A stretch of 64,000 nucleotides of DNA from Papaver somniferum (Eukaryota; Streptophyta; Magnoliopsida; Ranunculales; Papaveraceae). Both the position numbers and the translations under genes were made by a program. Every line of letters begins with the position of its first letter. The first letter of the stretch is position 1. The stretch lies in assembly GCF_003573695.1 (NCBI RefSeq), contig NC_039366.1, positions 161,080,770-161,144,769 on the forward strand, given 5' to 3'. The notes under the pieces are model-generated. The model ran no database searches, was not told the DNA's origin, and saw only the letters and a list, made by a program, of their open reading frames with translations. Shown here in pieces: positions 1 to 10,960 of this stretch.

Positions 1-597
1 AACAAGATTGTTACCTCAAATTTCACATCCACTTCTCCAATATGATTGCAAATTATTTCAGGGAGAATTGATATCGAAATATCATCATGTTGTCATCCTT
101 ATGCCAAAACAAAAGAATAACAACAACCAACCTTTACCAGAGAAAGGTTGAAAATCGGTTTTAACAATTGCAAGCAAAAGTTGAAAATCGTCGAAACACA
201 TATGCTTTTATGCTAAACCAAAACCGATTCAACATATTGTGACTTTTTCACATATTGTTTCTACCAGAACCCCTCATGATTCTTTGATAAAGCCTACCAA
301 CATGGGATAAAACTTAATCCTGCTAAATCAAAAAGTCACCCAAACCACAAGGGTTCACAACATATGAGATCGAATATTAAGGTAGTAAAACCGAAATCAA
401 ACATCCCATAAACATACATAGAAATAAGATAAAAGCATTCAAGCACAGGCTATGTAAACCGAAAACTATCACAAGAAAAATTATAAACCAACTAATTTTA
501 TTCATAATAGTTTTATTCATAATAGACCAATACAATCAATGAAAGAAATCAAAAATTGATGTCTATTACTCCTAGTTTAAGTATTACAGCAAATAAC

Positions 598-966
598 TTA
601 ATCTCTAGAAGATCTCTCATTATTTACCAAAGATTCTTCGGTGTTTTGATTCTTTGATCTTCTCTTCTCTTTCAGATGATTGAGTCTTTGTTTTAGAAGA
701 TTCAATTCCACAATCGACATCAAGAGGTTTGACTCGAGCATTTTTTCATTCACTACTGCAGTTTCCAAAAGCTCGCGAGCGACTTCAAAATCTCCCATTA
801 ACATAAGCATAAGCTCAAAAGAAATATGATTCTTTTTATGGTCGCTTGAGAAATAGCACTTGAACTCAACTGGAAAGGTTTCTAGTTTTCGAAGATGAGA
901 TTCAATGTCAATAGTATTTTCACCCATCTTTGACCACAGACAAAACATAGAAAAGTATCGGTCCAA
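598..966 (-). CDS. Hypothetical 122-residue ORF with coiled-coil C-terminal half
   Basis: I do not recognise this protein. It is an uninterrupted 122-codon minus-strand frame. Residues about 60-105 look like a coiled coil: leucines and glutamates are spaced in heptads and the segment ends in a basic KEKRRSK patch. The N-terminal part contains a Cys/Trp/Phe-rich stretch. Two AATAAA polyadenylation-like hexamers lie about 80-100 bases beyond the stop on the same strand (497-502, 512-517), which would suit a short transcript or the 3' end of a gene. It sits inside what should be the internal region of a minus-strand Copia-like element, so it may be a fragment of an element protein, a captured host fragment, or a chance frame. 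Confidence 0.25.
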   Translation of the reverse strand: MDRYFSMFCLWSKMGENTIDIESHLRKLETFPVEFKCYFSSDHKKNHISFELMLMLMGDFEVARELLETAVVNEKMLESNLLMSIVELNLLKQRLNHLKEKRRSKNQNTEESLVNNERSSRD

Positions 967-1810
967 AAGACGACATTATATAAACATTCAAACTTGGTTT
1001 CCAAGCAATAAATACCTAATCACGGTATTTTATTTGTGAAAATATACATTTTTGGAAACAACATAAGAGTTTTTCCGAAACGGTATGACCTAGAAGTTCT
1101 GAAAATATTTTTCAAAAAACTTTTGACAAGGACTTCCCAAAAATAGAAAGATATTCCAAGTATGATAATGATACTTTAGATATTCAGGAGTACACATCAC
1201 CATTCGTCAAATTCTTGTGCTCCTTTTAAGAATTTCCCTTTTTATTTGGATTGAGCACTTCTAGGGAAATTCCAAAGTCCAACATCAGTTGTTGGTGTGA
1301 TCTAGTGATAGCTCAGAATTTATGGAACATGGTCCATCATGATATGTTTGAATATCTATCCTTTTGGGATTCTTCCAAGTATAAAATTCTTTCACAATGT
1401 CACAATTGGAGTGATCTGTTTTAACTGAGTGATCAAAAACATAATCGTGACTTGAAGTTTTTTGAGTTGTGAAATAATCAGAACTCTTATATTGACCCAG
1501 GAATTTCTTGGAATATGATGTCATCATATGATGAGATTGTTTCCTGGATTCAATCTTAGACAGTTGATCAACAACAAAACAACATGATATGAAATCATTT
1601 TTTTTTTGTGCAAGAGTTGATCATTACTTCTGTCTGAGAGATAATCATTGTGAGAATGGATGATAATTGGTCTTTACCGGGTACTAGTCATTAGATTATC
1701 CCTAGAAATGCATCCATCATGATTCCTCTGAGTGGTTAGACAATTTGAATCACAATGTTGTATATTAGTTAAGAGATTTTGGAGGTTAGAATCACATATC
1801 CTTGTTTTAA

Positions 1811-2161
1811 CTAATATAACTCTTTTGGCTTGAGCAAGATCAAGTCCTTTGGATTAGCAGCTTCATGAATCAAGAATTCTCTGACGATATTTTCGGCAAA
1901 TGGATAATAGATATTATCCTTTAGATTATATTTTTCAGCAAGCTTTATGAAGAATTTAATCTCATCATTGTCATCTGAATCTGACTTGTTTGCCACAACA
2001 ATTTGTTTTCTCATTAACACATCATGGTTAATATTTCCTGAGTTGTGTTCCACTGGAGAACTAACAGTGTTGAGTTGTTTATCAGGTTTTGAAAACAAAC
2101 ATCTTTTAAGAAGTATATCATCTTCTTGCTCAACGTTAAATGAATCAGACATTAGATTCAA
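1811..2161 (-). CDS. Hypothetical 116-residue ORF directly after the PBS of the minus-strand element
   Basis: This frame begins about 57 bases downstream of the tRNA-iMet PBS on the same strand, where an LTR retrotransposon's leader gives way to its first coding region. It is acidic in the middle (a SDSDDND run around residues 60-66), followed by a charged segment with KFFIKLAEKYNLKD. No zinc knuckle or other GAG hallmark is visible, and the length is far below a complete Copia GAG. It could be the decayed start of the GAG-POL frame or a chance frame. Position is the main argument for reporting it; function is unknown. Confidence 0.3.
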   Translation of the reverse strand: MNLMSDSFNVEQEDDILLKRCLFSKPDKQLNTVSSPVEHNSGNINHDVLMRKQIVVANKSDSDDNDEIKFFIKLAEKYNLKDNIYYPFAENIVREFLIHEAANPKDLILLKPKELY

Positions 2162-2217
2162 TTCTTATAGGTTGGATCGCACCAAACACAGATTGTTAGA
2201 TCTTTTCGTGTTTGACT

Positions 2218-2229
2218 GCTCTGATACCA
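2218..2229 (-). other. Primer-binding site for initiator tRNA-Met
   Basis: The minus strand reads TGGTATCAGAGC, the canonical plant Copia PBS complementary to the 3' end of tRNA-iMet. It lies 2 bases beyond the LTR end at 2232. This fixes the orientation of the element (minus) and identifies the LTR at 2232-5036 as its 5' LTR. Confidence 0.9.
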
Positions 2230-3558
2230 ATTGAAAAGGCGAGGGTACCCAAATATACCTCAAACTAAAACTTTTCCTACCTATAAGTCCTTTCTCCGAA
2301 AGCGATTGTCTATGGACTGAGTCGAGACAATACAACTAATCGGTTCACACTTCGTGTGATCGTCTATGGATACGAGATCGAGACAATACAACAACGAAGT
2401 ATGTTACTTGATAAAAAGGTTCGGACTTAACCAAACACAATAGGATTCACTTATCAAGTAAATAAGAATTAACGTTTGTGTAATTTACTTTAATTATAAT
2501 AGAACATTTATAATGCAGAAATATAAAGTAAATGACACAGCAAGATTTTGTTAACGAAGAAACCGCAAATGCAGAAAAACCCCGGGACCTTGTCCAGAAT
2601 TGAATACTCTCAGGATTAAGCCGCTACACAAAATTACACCTAACTTCGTATAGTTGAGACCAAGAAACTAAACCTATAGTTCACCTAGTTCCGTATGTAT
2701 TCCCACGCCTCCGACCTTAGTCACGTACTTGGAACAATTCCTTTGGTTCGTATTCCAAACAGTAAAGGAACAACAAATCTGTTTGGTATCAACTCTATTC
2801 AACCAAGTGATATGAGTCGTACAAAGGATCTTCCGTTTATCTTAACATAAACTCCTTCGTCAGGTTCTTAGATCTATCTTATGTTCAATTACCGAAGTAA
2901 TCGTTTAAGATTAAGCCAACAACACTATTAATCCAAAGAATTATGTTGATGCCGATCTACTAAATTAATCAATCCAATCTATCACATAGATAAACCAATT
3001 ATTAATTGGATCCTCTTTTACCGAAAAAAGTATCGTGCACACCAAATATTATGAACCCACAAACCAGAAATCTTCAATATCTTCTTCGTCTTCAAATATT
3101 CTTACATCTTCAATAAAAACCTGCACACAATCACTTGAATCTCTTGTGATCAATCACGCACAGAACAGAGTCTATTAACAATGGATTATCACAAGATCGT
3201 CTTTAGAACTAACAACAGTCTAAAGATCCATGTCGAAACTCTGAACTAGTTTGAGTGGATCTTATATCAGAAGAGAAGATTCTCAAGCATAAACAAACTA
3301 GGTGCAATCAAAGTTCAACCGCCGATAGTCAATCAAATCAAAGAAAACAAAAGATAAACCGCAATTATCTAGTTTCCCACCAACGGTACACGCTATAGCT
3401 TCTCAATCCCAAAGAATACTTTAAACTGAGCGTCCGTAAGAGATTTCGCCTAATTATGTTACTCTCCTCTCCGAATAGGCGGCTACACCATTAACAACAC
3501 AACAAAGAGGAAGTCTGTTGTTACAAAGGATTAGTTTGCAAGAAAAGCAAACTTCAAG

Positions 3559-3566
3559 TATTTATA
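3559..3566 (-). promoter_or_regulatory. Probable TATA box of the 5' LTR
   Basis: The minus strand reads TATAAATA about 1.47 kb into the LTR. Transcription would start about 30 bases further on, leaving an R-U5 part of roughly 1.3 kb. It is the best TATA match seen in this LTR; start-site evidence is absent. Confidence 0.5.
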
Positions 3567-4120
3567 GACAAGGAAGTTTGGACATCAAGGAATTTTCAAA
3601 ATCGAAAATATTCTCAAGATATTCATTAAAGCACAAATTCGGTTTCCATAATTCCTAGAAATGCTCTGTCCAAAAATAATGATCGAAATCTCTCGGAAAA
3701 TCTCTAATTAGTAAATGCACATTACTAATTCTTATTTCCCTAAAAAATGAAGTTAAATATCTTAATTAAAAGATTCTTAACTTATTTATGTTTCGATCCT
3801 GGGATTCTCTTCCCTTAGATATTAAGGAATAACTTTGAACAATTAAAGAAATAAACATTCATAGCACGTGTTCAAAGTATGTCGACATCTTAACTTTTTA
3901 AGTTCTCTTTCACACTTACAACCTTGAACCGATTTGCCACACTTCCAAACAAGTTTAGAATTGGTTCATCTGACTTTCAAGAACTATGTGATTGATCAAA
4001 TAACATTCAATCACAATCATGGGTTTAACGATCTACCAAAACAAGTTTCGGTTCTACCTTCCATGTGAGCACTGTGCATAATCACACTAGCTTTCCAAAA
4101 TTAGGTTGACTAGGTACTAG

Positions 4121-4370
4121 GATCGGTTCCCCACATATATATGGTATCTAACTTATATTTGTTGCACATGTCCATAAGATTGGTTCCCCTTTTCCTAAAA
4201 ACGCGTTGCACGTGTTCATAGGATCGGTTCCCCTTTCTGCTATAAACCTTGTTGCACCTCATACAAGGATCAGTTTCCCTTTGTGATGTACTGCACCTCT
4301 TACTAGGATCGGTTCCCCTTTCCCATATTTGGTCAGACCTCAGGTGATTACTTAAGATCGGTTTCACTAA
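4121..4370. repeat. Six-copy short tandem repeat inside the LTR U3
   Basis: The core GATCGGTTCCCC, or one- to three-base variants of it, recurs at about 4121, 4178, 4222, 4268, 4297 and 4355, separated by 30-60 bases that often include GTTGCAC. Such subrepeats are common in Copia U3 regions. The related LTRs at 6895 and 62615 carry differently worded subrepeats in the same relative place. Confidence 0.7.
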
Positions 4371-5322
4371 TAAAAGTCATACCAATACATAAGTCAGGCC
4401 TTTGTGAACAGTTCTACCAAGAACACGACAAGTCGTGAACGGTTATACTCAATCACACATATTGGTTGTTCATAAGATATGCAATGAATAACAAAACAAA
4501 TAACGGCTGGCGATTTCCTTTTCGATTCACAAACAAGTTTATGAACTTACTTCCTTAGAACACATGTAAAACATTGTTCCCTAGGATGAAATCCTCACCT
4601 CATACCCATACATAATCACAATTGCATTCAAATGATTATGGCATTGTCTTATCTACAAAGTTTAATGGTTAAGCAATAAACCTCGTATTGTATTCCTTAA
4701 TACTATGTCTATCTAGAGTTCAAATATGCTTCGCTGTTTTTTTTTCAATATGCATGACTTGAAAGATATGTTAGGGAATGAAACAGTTCAAGTCAAATAT
4801 CACTAACCTCAAGTGGAAGGATGATTGTTGTCGTTGTAGCTCCTTGCTTCTTCACATCTTCAAGTCTTCGCAATACTTGTAAAGTCTCATATCCTAATAC
4901 TTTCAAGCTAACCTATACGAAGTTTACTCTTGAACATAATCAAGCGACTCTTAACATGAGTTTTGATTCACTAAAATATGACAACCAAACTTGACATACC
5001 AACGCTTGGTGGGTTCAACCGAGCTATGCTCTAACATGCTCTAAATTTCTTTAGGGTGAGCTATTCTGTCGAAAGTTTAGAAATTGTTGTTGATTTTCTG
5101 TCAAAACATGCTTTTAAAATAGGCTCCATCATTTCCTTGGTTATGAATTTTGGTTTATGACCACGAACGTCCGTGCATCTGCTTCATGACCAAATGTACG
5201 ATTCCAATACTGTCAAGTTTGGAAAGATAAACGTTTGACTCTAGGGTGTCCCTGTGAAAAATACACACATATATATATATCAAAGATTCTTTATATATCA
5301 AAGATTTTTTTTCTCCTGATAT

Positions 5323-5628
5323 ATGCTCGTTCCGTACCGTCAAAAATTCTCTTGTGGTTTCATGGAGTGCACAATGGATGGATGCAAAAAGGAAGACAAA
5401 GTTGAAGTTGGCAAAGTTATCGAGTTTCATGAGAACCCTACTTTCATAACCTGCTATCATGCGGAAGATCATGAAAACAATCTTCCAGTCCAGATTTCAT
5501 CTCAATTGGTTGGAAATCTTCTTCGAGATTTTGGGGTTGTACGTGAACAACTTGAAATTGCAACAAAGAATCTTGAGTTTCAGAAGACTGAACTGAAGAA
5601 AGCAACTGATGAACTTGGTTATGTTTGA
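5323..5628 (+). CDS. Short ORF upstream of the Copia 3' noncoding region (possible remnant of a 3' extra ORF)
   Basis: This 101-codon frame is the last ORF before about 1.27 kb of noncoding DNA, a PPT and an LTR on the plus strand. Residues about 60-98 form a likely coiled coil (VVREQLEIATKNLEFQ and onward). The N-terminal part contains four cysteines in 41 residues but no clear zinc-binding spacing. In Sirevirus-type Copia elements an extra or env-like ORF can lie between pol and the 3' LTR, and position suggests this may be a remnant. The second Copia-like element has a different protein in that place (60383-60904). DNA between 5037 and 5322 shows no gene. No function can be assigned from sequence. 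Confidence 0.35.
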   Translation: MLVPYRQKFSCGFMECTMDGCKKEDKVEVGKVIEFHENPTFITCYHAEDHENNLPVQISSQLVGNLLRDFGVVREQLEIATKNLEFQKTELKKATDELGYV

Positions 5629-6894
5629 TCTCTGATTGATGATTATGTCTAAAGTCCTTCAGTTTTGTTCTTCTTAAGTTTTTTCTTATTATGTCTAGGA
5701 AAATTCTTATGAGAATTCATTCTTGTGTTTTAAGAAGGATAACTAGGGTTTGGAATAACATATATTGTGATTACACATAGCTATTTCCAATGATTTTCAT
5801 CTTGCAATGTTTTAGATTTATTTATTTAAATTCTAAGTTATTTGGAAGATGATTTTGCAGAATTAATCTTTATTGGTTTATATATTGCAAAAATGTTATG
5901 GAATATGTGTGTTTACGTCTGTGAACTATGATTGTCTCATATATGTCAAAAGTTAAGTCTATTATGTCATTATGCAAATATTGATAAAAGATATAATGAA
6001 CTTTTGTATATTCTGCAGTAATGACCTTTCCCTGATCCACTTCTATGTGAAAGCATTGTATGGCTCCGTAAGTTTTCTTATGTTGAGCGTTTCCGATTAA
6101 ATTAATCATTAAGGTTCTCTTGTGGTTAATTTGTACGAGTTTACTGGATAATTCATGTTTCACGTGATTTGTTAATATCCAAAGAAATTATGCTTTTATT
6201 ATAAAAGTAAGGTCGCTCTTGTTTTTCTTTCGGGAATGACATTTTATGAGGGAAAGTTATTAATTGAACTTGTACTTAATTTCCAAATCTTTATGTAGGA
6301 GTTTTCTTGTATCTTTATAAACTCCTTGATGAATATACTAAGTTTCGACTTTGTGAAATCATCGAAACCAAGTTGATATGTTCTCTTTTAGTCATGAAGT
6401 ATCTCTATGAGAATTTCATTATGATCCCTTCAATTTTCGTACTTTTGCCAATTTATATTGACAAAAATGGGGGGAATTATTTTGTAGTTCACATTACATA
6501 CATATGGTTTACCGATCATTATGTGTGTGTGTGTGGGAGGGGGGGATTTATTGCGAGATGAAGTATTGACTAAGGGGGAGTGATACATATCACCGTAGTA
6601 TTATTGTCAAAGTTGTGATACAATTGAAATTTGATGTTGTGTAATAATACTATGACATTGTATAACAATAATTGAGAACATCTGTTTTCTTATTGTTATG
6701 GTTATGGATCTTCAACAACTATGTGATGAATTGAACACGTTCAGAATCACTGGATTACTTGGAGCGGCGAAGAATTCAAGGAATTTTGAAGAACCAAGGA
6801 AATCAAGCATTTGGATGAGAAGCTACAAATTTTATTTATTTTGTAATCCATATGTATTGATAGTTTTTTCACTAAAATTGAAAAAAGGGGAGAT
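5629..6894 (+). other. 3' noncoding region and polypurine tract of the first plus-strand Copia-like element
   Basis: This region aligns by eye with 60905-62614: shared phrases include CACATAGCTATTT, CTTATGTTGAGC and ACTAAGGGGGAGTGATACAT. It ends in the purine tract AAAAAAGGGGAGAT (6881-6894) immediately before the LTR start TGTTAG. A second purine-rich GGGGGAG block occurs near 6573-6581. No protein is evident. Confidence 0.75.
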
Positions 6895-7562
6895 TGTTAG
6901 AGCACTACTTGGTCGAACTCACAAGCGTTGCTATCTCAAGCTTGTTTGTCAAGTTTAGGTGTAAGAACTATAAGTCTTGATTTCTAGTCTACTTATAGAT
7001 ATGTCTCTGATTAGGATAGAATGTGTAGTTGAGCTTTAGACTTAATGACGTTCATTGATTGAAGACGAAGATCTACTAAGGGGAGATTGGAGGAACTTCA
7101 TCAACAAAAGGTATGTGGATACTAAGTCATATAGCTATATATACTTTTACATTATAAACATTTGATATTTCGAGTTGAGTTTAACTCGCTTATATCATTC
7201 TTGAAATATGTGTTGGAAAGCTTTTTGCTTTAACCATGTTTATCATTATTCTTGACGAGTTTAGTTGGAAAAAATTTATTTGTTGGAAACTAAACAATGA
7301 GTCAAAATATGATCATGTGAAAATTGCCTTGTAACATTTACATGATTTGTGTGAAACGCACATTTGATGTAGAATCAGAATGTTTCGTATTGATCATTCA
7401 ATCACTTGAAAATTACTTATGAGCTAATAGTTTGTGTGAGACAGCTATTGTCGTCTTCTAAGGATGTTTCAGTGATTGAAATGGGAGTTTATAACAATTA
7501 ACCATTGTATGGATATTGCACAGTATGCATACACGTATGTAAAATGTTGTAAGAATGATTCA

Positions 7563-7757
7563 GGTCCAGGAACCAAGTATGCATACCCGTATGCGAACGG
7601 TTTTAACTGTTAAAGTCCGAGAACCAAGTTTGCATACCCGTTTGCAAACTGTTTCACCAGAGTTCGGTCTGGAACGAAATTATGCGTATCCGTTTGCGAA
7701 CTGTCGGAAAAGATCAAAGTCCGGAACTCTAGTTTGCGTACCCGTTTGCAAACTGAG
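7563..7757. repeat. Four-copy U3 subrepeat with palindromic core
   Basis: Four units about 50 bases apart contain variants of TTTGCATACCCGTTTGCAAA. In the second and fourth units AGTTTGC pairs with GCAAACT around a TACCCG-containing loop (7627-7650 and 7731-7754). The first unit instead pairs GCATAC with GTATGC. These lie in the U3 of the LTR. Confidence 0.65.
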
Positions 7758-8217
7758 TTGGTTTAATTTCTTAAGTCGGTAATGAAATCTTTGCAAACCG
7801 TGGCTAAAGTGTTCATGAACTGATTATTTTGAATCAATCTGATTTTGTTTCAATTGTGTCTTGTATACTTCTATGAGAATATAAACAATTGAACAACTCT
7901 ATGAGTAACACAATTTGATTCATTTGATTATCATTTGATCTAGAAGTGTTAAGATGAATGTGGTTAATACAAAAGTGTTCATATGGCTAACTTCGGTTAA
8001 CTGTTATTGAGCCAACTCAATATACACGTTTAGGTACGGTTACCCATATCTAAATGAAGGTATATTTCACTTGTGTGTAACAAGCTAAGACCATCTAACG
8101 GTGGAGAGATATTGCTTTGGTTTTAAGCAAACTTAGCTTGAATCTTAAATTAGGTTTTCATCTAATGGTGAATATTGATTGTTTTGTCTCGAAGTTATCA
8201 AACCCTGATTTGAAGAC

Positions 8218-8224
8218 TATATAT
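8218..8224 (+). promoter_or_regulatory. Probable TATA box of the Copia LTR
   Basis: TATATAT sits about 1.32 kb into the LTR. The equivalent position in the LTR at 62615 has TATATAAA (63892-63899), so the box is conserved between the two copies. Confidence 0.55.
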
Positions 8225-8451
8225 GGGAGAACTCTAGCAACAGGAAAATCTAATCCCCACACCTCATTTGTGATACTAGTTGCGACTAGAGTCGATTCTC
8301 CTTGTTTATGGGTAAAAACTGATTCTGTTGTTTTTTGGTAATTTGGGGTGTGTTGAATGAGAAACGAATCTAAACCCTAAAAAAATGCACTGCACGAGAA
8401 TGCTTTTAGGTTCGAGAAATCAATCTGTAAGACTCTGGCCTAAACCAAGAA

Positions 8452-8706
8452 ATGGCCGTTCCGGATTCAATTCGGTCACAAGGTGAAGGAGAAGGGTTGA
8501 TCTTAGGGAGGGAAGCGGAGAAGGTGTTTGAGATCAGAATGTTGAACTATGAAGGTGTGGCTGTTTATGACTTGCGTATCAGAAAATGGTTTCTGGCTAC
8601 TTTTGTTGATAACACTTGTGTTATGTCTTTTCGAAATAGATTGAAAATCTATTTATACAAGTCATTTGAGCGCAACCCTGATCTCATAGGAAGTGGAGGA
8701 AGTTAA
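8452..8706 (+). CDS. Hypothetical 84-residue ORF between two elements
   Basis: I do not recognise this frame. It lies in about 400 bp of DNA not assigned to either the Copia LTR or element T. It encodes a charged, soluble-looking peptide with a mid-segment of alternating aromatic and basic residues (LRIRKWFLATFV). No signal peptide or membrane segment is seen. It could be a fragment of a host coding exon, part of the LTR's U5, or chance. The flanks 8341-8451 and 8707-8735 show nothing else. Confidence 0.2.
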   Translation: MAVPDSIRSQGEGEGLILGREAEKVFEIRMLNYEGVAVYDLRIRKWFLATFVDNTCVMSFRNRLKIYLYKSFERNPDLIGSGGS

Positions 8707-8735
8707 GTAGTGGAGTAATGGATTTGTGTAAGAGG

Positions 8736-9344
8736 TGGTGATCATTACGTGATCACACCTTCACCCACTACTCCATTATTACTAACCGCCCGTCCTTCCC
8801 TAACACGTTCTCGTAATGGGCGTGTTGCACGCCGCAATGTTGTAAATCGCCAGACCAATAACCCAGTAAGCATCCCCCAGTTTGTGACATGTTTGATGTC
8901 TCGAATAAGTGGGTCAAGTCGTGGGAACCGCCGCGGAGTATAGCATGGTGCCATTAGGTGAAACAACTAAGTTGTTTATGAGGCCAATATAAAACATTGT
9001 ATGTATTCGATGCATGTGAAGCATCGCATTTAAGAAGCTCAAACTAATCGATGTGTATGAAGCATCATTGTTTTTGAGCTTGATTAAATAAGTCGCGAAT
9101 AAGCGTCTTAAAGGAGGCATGATCGACCACCTTTGGGTGATCGTTTGTGGACCCTTCGGTTGAGTCATCACTTGGTCGATCGCCTTGTGTGGAAGAAGGA
9201 TGGCCGGTCTTCACAATGTTTCTTTGCTTGTTTCCTAAAAATAAGTCTATACCATCCAACTAGGCTGGCGAAGTTGGATGGTCGTGATCGTTTGCGGCAG
9301 TTTCAAACTGCCATTGACGCGACTTTAGGGTTTAGGGGGCCGCG
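8736..9344 (-). repeat. Left piece of the LTR of element T (minus-strand Tat-like Gypsy)
   Basis: This piece continues at 27741 once array A is removed: the target duplication CCGCG is present at both edges and the ~230-bp repeats run through it. A tentative LTR end is TGGTGATC at 8736, where GTGATCA/TGATCAC forms a small inverted repeat. The boundary is uncertain because the partner LTR is not in the window. Confidence 0.5.
9340..9344. repeat. Left target-site duplication of array A (CCGCG)
   Basis: CCGCG directly precedes the first LTR's TGATAG. The same five bases directly follow the last LTR's ...CAATCA at 27741-27745. A 5-bp duplication is what Gypsy-type integration produces. Confidence 0.85.
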
Positions 9345-10817
9345 TGATAGACACATTTTTGTGTCTAATTTTTCCTCAATGTTCTGTATTGTTAGTACTC
9401 GATTTCATACTTATTATGGTGTTTTATGTTTTTGTAGATGTTTTTGGAAAAATAAGCTCTTGCGGCGAAATTGGCTCGAAAAGTGGTGTTTTACACCCCC
9501 GAAATGTGTTAAAGGCACCCCAGGGAAAGTGCTAAAGGGACACCCGTACAGGATTAAGGGGAGGACATCTTCTTCCCAAAATTCAAAAATGAAAAAAGGC
9601 GGGAAAAATGGCAGCAACAACGGCAGAGTTTTCGATCGGATTTTGGAGGAGTTTTTGTGTGATTCAATCGCTGAAACTTCATGAGTAGTTGTGATATGTC
9701 CTAACAAAGCTAGTATGGGTGTTTGTTTCGATCAAATTTGTCTGGATAACTTGGTTTAATCCAAACAGGTAGTTGGAGGAAAAACATGAGCTTACACGAG
9801 TTGTGGTGAATCTAAACGTTTACTGCACATGTTTGGAAGCCTTAATCAACACTTTGGAACGTGAAGAGGATTTATAAGGAATTTAATCCAGCTGCAGATG
9901 CGTAAAAATCAAAATCATTGATAAAAAAAGAAAGAAAATATCCCGAGTAAAATAAGATTATTTGGGATTAATGGAGGAGATTCAACGCATGTTTTTTCCT
10001 TAAATAGATTCCCTGGGAGTCCTAGAGAGGGGGTCGAGAGTTTGGGGGGCTTTAGAAGGGCTGAGGAGTGAGAAATCAAGAGGAACGACAAGCTTCCTGC
10101 TGTTGTTTTCTGCTGCTGCTGATGCTGAAGAACGCGAAGAACAGACTCCCAAAGACAATCGTTTTTCAACAGTGTCAGCGACACAGAGGCGAGGGTCGCA
10201 GCACAGTGTTTACAACACTTTCTGTCTGTCGTTTTCTGTAACAGCTGGTTTGTAACACTTATAACTGTTACAAACCCGGTTTTATTGTATTTCTCATATT
10301 CTCATCATTTGTAAACCATTTTTGAGCATCAATGAAATTCTTTGAGAGGTTTTCCAACATGATGAGCGGTTAATTCTCTCACAACCAAGGCAATGAGGAA
10401 GCTATTTACGCATGAATAATTGGTAATTATTTATTCTCTCTAATTTATAATTTATAATTCACTCAATCACTGCTTTTGCAGAGTTTTTAATTGTTTGCAA
10501 AAATTTTCTTCATTAGTTGTGATTCAATTAGATAGGTTATGCTTTGTTTAGATAATCTATGCTTAGGGGATACAATTAATTTTTGAGAATTTTCCAGATT
10601 ATTTGTGAATTAAGAAATAAGAGTCTTAAAAGATAATTAGAGTTTTGAAATATGTATCATTCAATTTTGCGTCATAGTGGAATCTAGTGTCTTGGTTACC
10701 TCTCGCCCACTTTGTTAATATTTATGTATATAATTTTATTAAATCTTTAAATTTAATCTTCACAAGTCCGAGAGTTTGAACCTCATTACTACAACATCAA
10801 AAAAAAAAAAACAATCA
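9345..10817 (+). repeat. LTR A1
   Basis: It has TGATAGACAC...ACAATCA ends and is 1473 bp. It lacks about 65 bp present in the other three LTRs between two GCACCCCA boxes, so only one box remains near 9515. Its right third matches LTR A3 better than A2 or A4. A TTAAATAG box near 10000 is a weak TATA candidate. Confidence 0.9.
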
Positions 10818-10820
10818 TTT

Positions 10821-10837
10821 TGGCGCCCCGACGCGGA
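10821..10837 (+). other. PBS of family A, copy 1 (tRNA-Asp-like, one base shorter)
   Basis: It reads TGGCGCCCCGACGCGG, three bases after the LTR end. It is like copies 2 and 3 but with one G missing. The first seven bases match the complement of the plant tRNA-Asp 3' end; the rest is diverged. Confidence 0.6.
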
Positions 10838-10870
10838 TTTGTGCTTAGGTAGAATTTTTAGGTTTTTTTT

Positions 10871-10960
10871 NNNNNNNNNNNNNNNNNNNNNNNNNNNNNN
10901 NNNNNNNNNNNNNNNNNNNNNNNNNNNNNNNNNNNNNNNNNNNNNNNNNNNNNNNNNNNN
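10871..10960. other. Assembly gap of 90 N
   Basis: The gap lies in a T-run of the leader of internal region 1. The same place in copies 2 and 3 is a run of about eight T with no extra sequence, so the gap probably represents a homopolymer problem rather than missing content. Confidence 0.95.

Larger units (their letters stand above)
1..2217 (-). other. Degenerate internal region of a minus-strand Copia-like element
   Basis: This stretch lies downstream, on the minus strand, of a tRNA-iMet PBS and a 5' LTR, so it is the start of that element's internal region and runs off the left edge. Only short minus-strand reading frames remain (598-966, 1285-1527, 1811-2161). I cannot recognise GAG, protease, integrase or RT in them. 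Two AATAAA signals on the minus strand (497-502 and 512-517) lie below the ORF at 598-966. The 1285-1527 frame has no recognisable motif. Placement is inferred from the PBS; content is otherwise unassigned. Confidence 0.5.
2232..5036 (-). repeat. 5' LTR of minus-strand Copia-like (possibly Sirevirus-type) element
   Basis: On the minus strand this LTR starts TGTTAGAGCATAGCTCGG at 5036 and ends ...CCTTTTCA at 2232, giving TG...CA ends, 2805 bp, followed by the tRNA-iMet PBS. The first 80 bases resemble the LTR starts at 6895 and 62615, so three related elements are present in both orientations. A TATA box lies at 3559-3566 and a tandem repeat at 4121-4370. The 3' LTR is outside the window. The base just outside the right end begins TGCTC, one copy of the expected 5-bp target duplication. 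Confidence 0.8.
6895..8340 (+). repeat. 3' LTR (partial) of plus-strand Copia-like element
   Basis: It starts TGTTAGAGCA right after a PPT and can be followed alongside the LTR at 62615 up to the shared TAGAGTCGATTCTCC near 8289-8302. The true end is not visible. Homology becomes untraceable about 8340, and the LTR was probably interrupted or truncated before element T begins near 8736. A TATA box is at 8218-8224. The end coordinate is approximate. Confidence 0.7.

Noticed and set aside
8745..9259. Overlapping frames on both strands just left of array A
   Set aside because: They overlap each other and the ~230-bp repeat of the T LTR; none has a recognisable domain.
9133..9684. 183-codon plus-strand frame
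   Set aside because: It spans the border between element T and LTR A1 (9345), so it cannot be an evolved gene. The same LTR part gives 66-92 codon frames in the other LTRs.
9915..10184. 89-codon minus-strand frame repeated in every A LTR (15658, 21215, 26848)
   Set aside because: It lies within the LTR on the strand opposite to the element, with no motif; repetition is due to the LTR itself.
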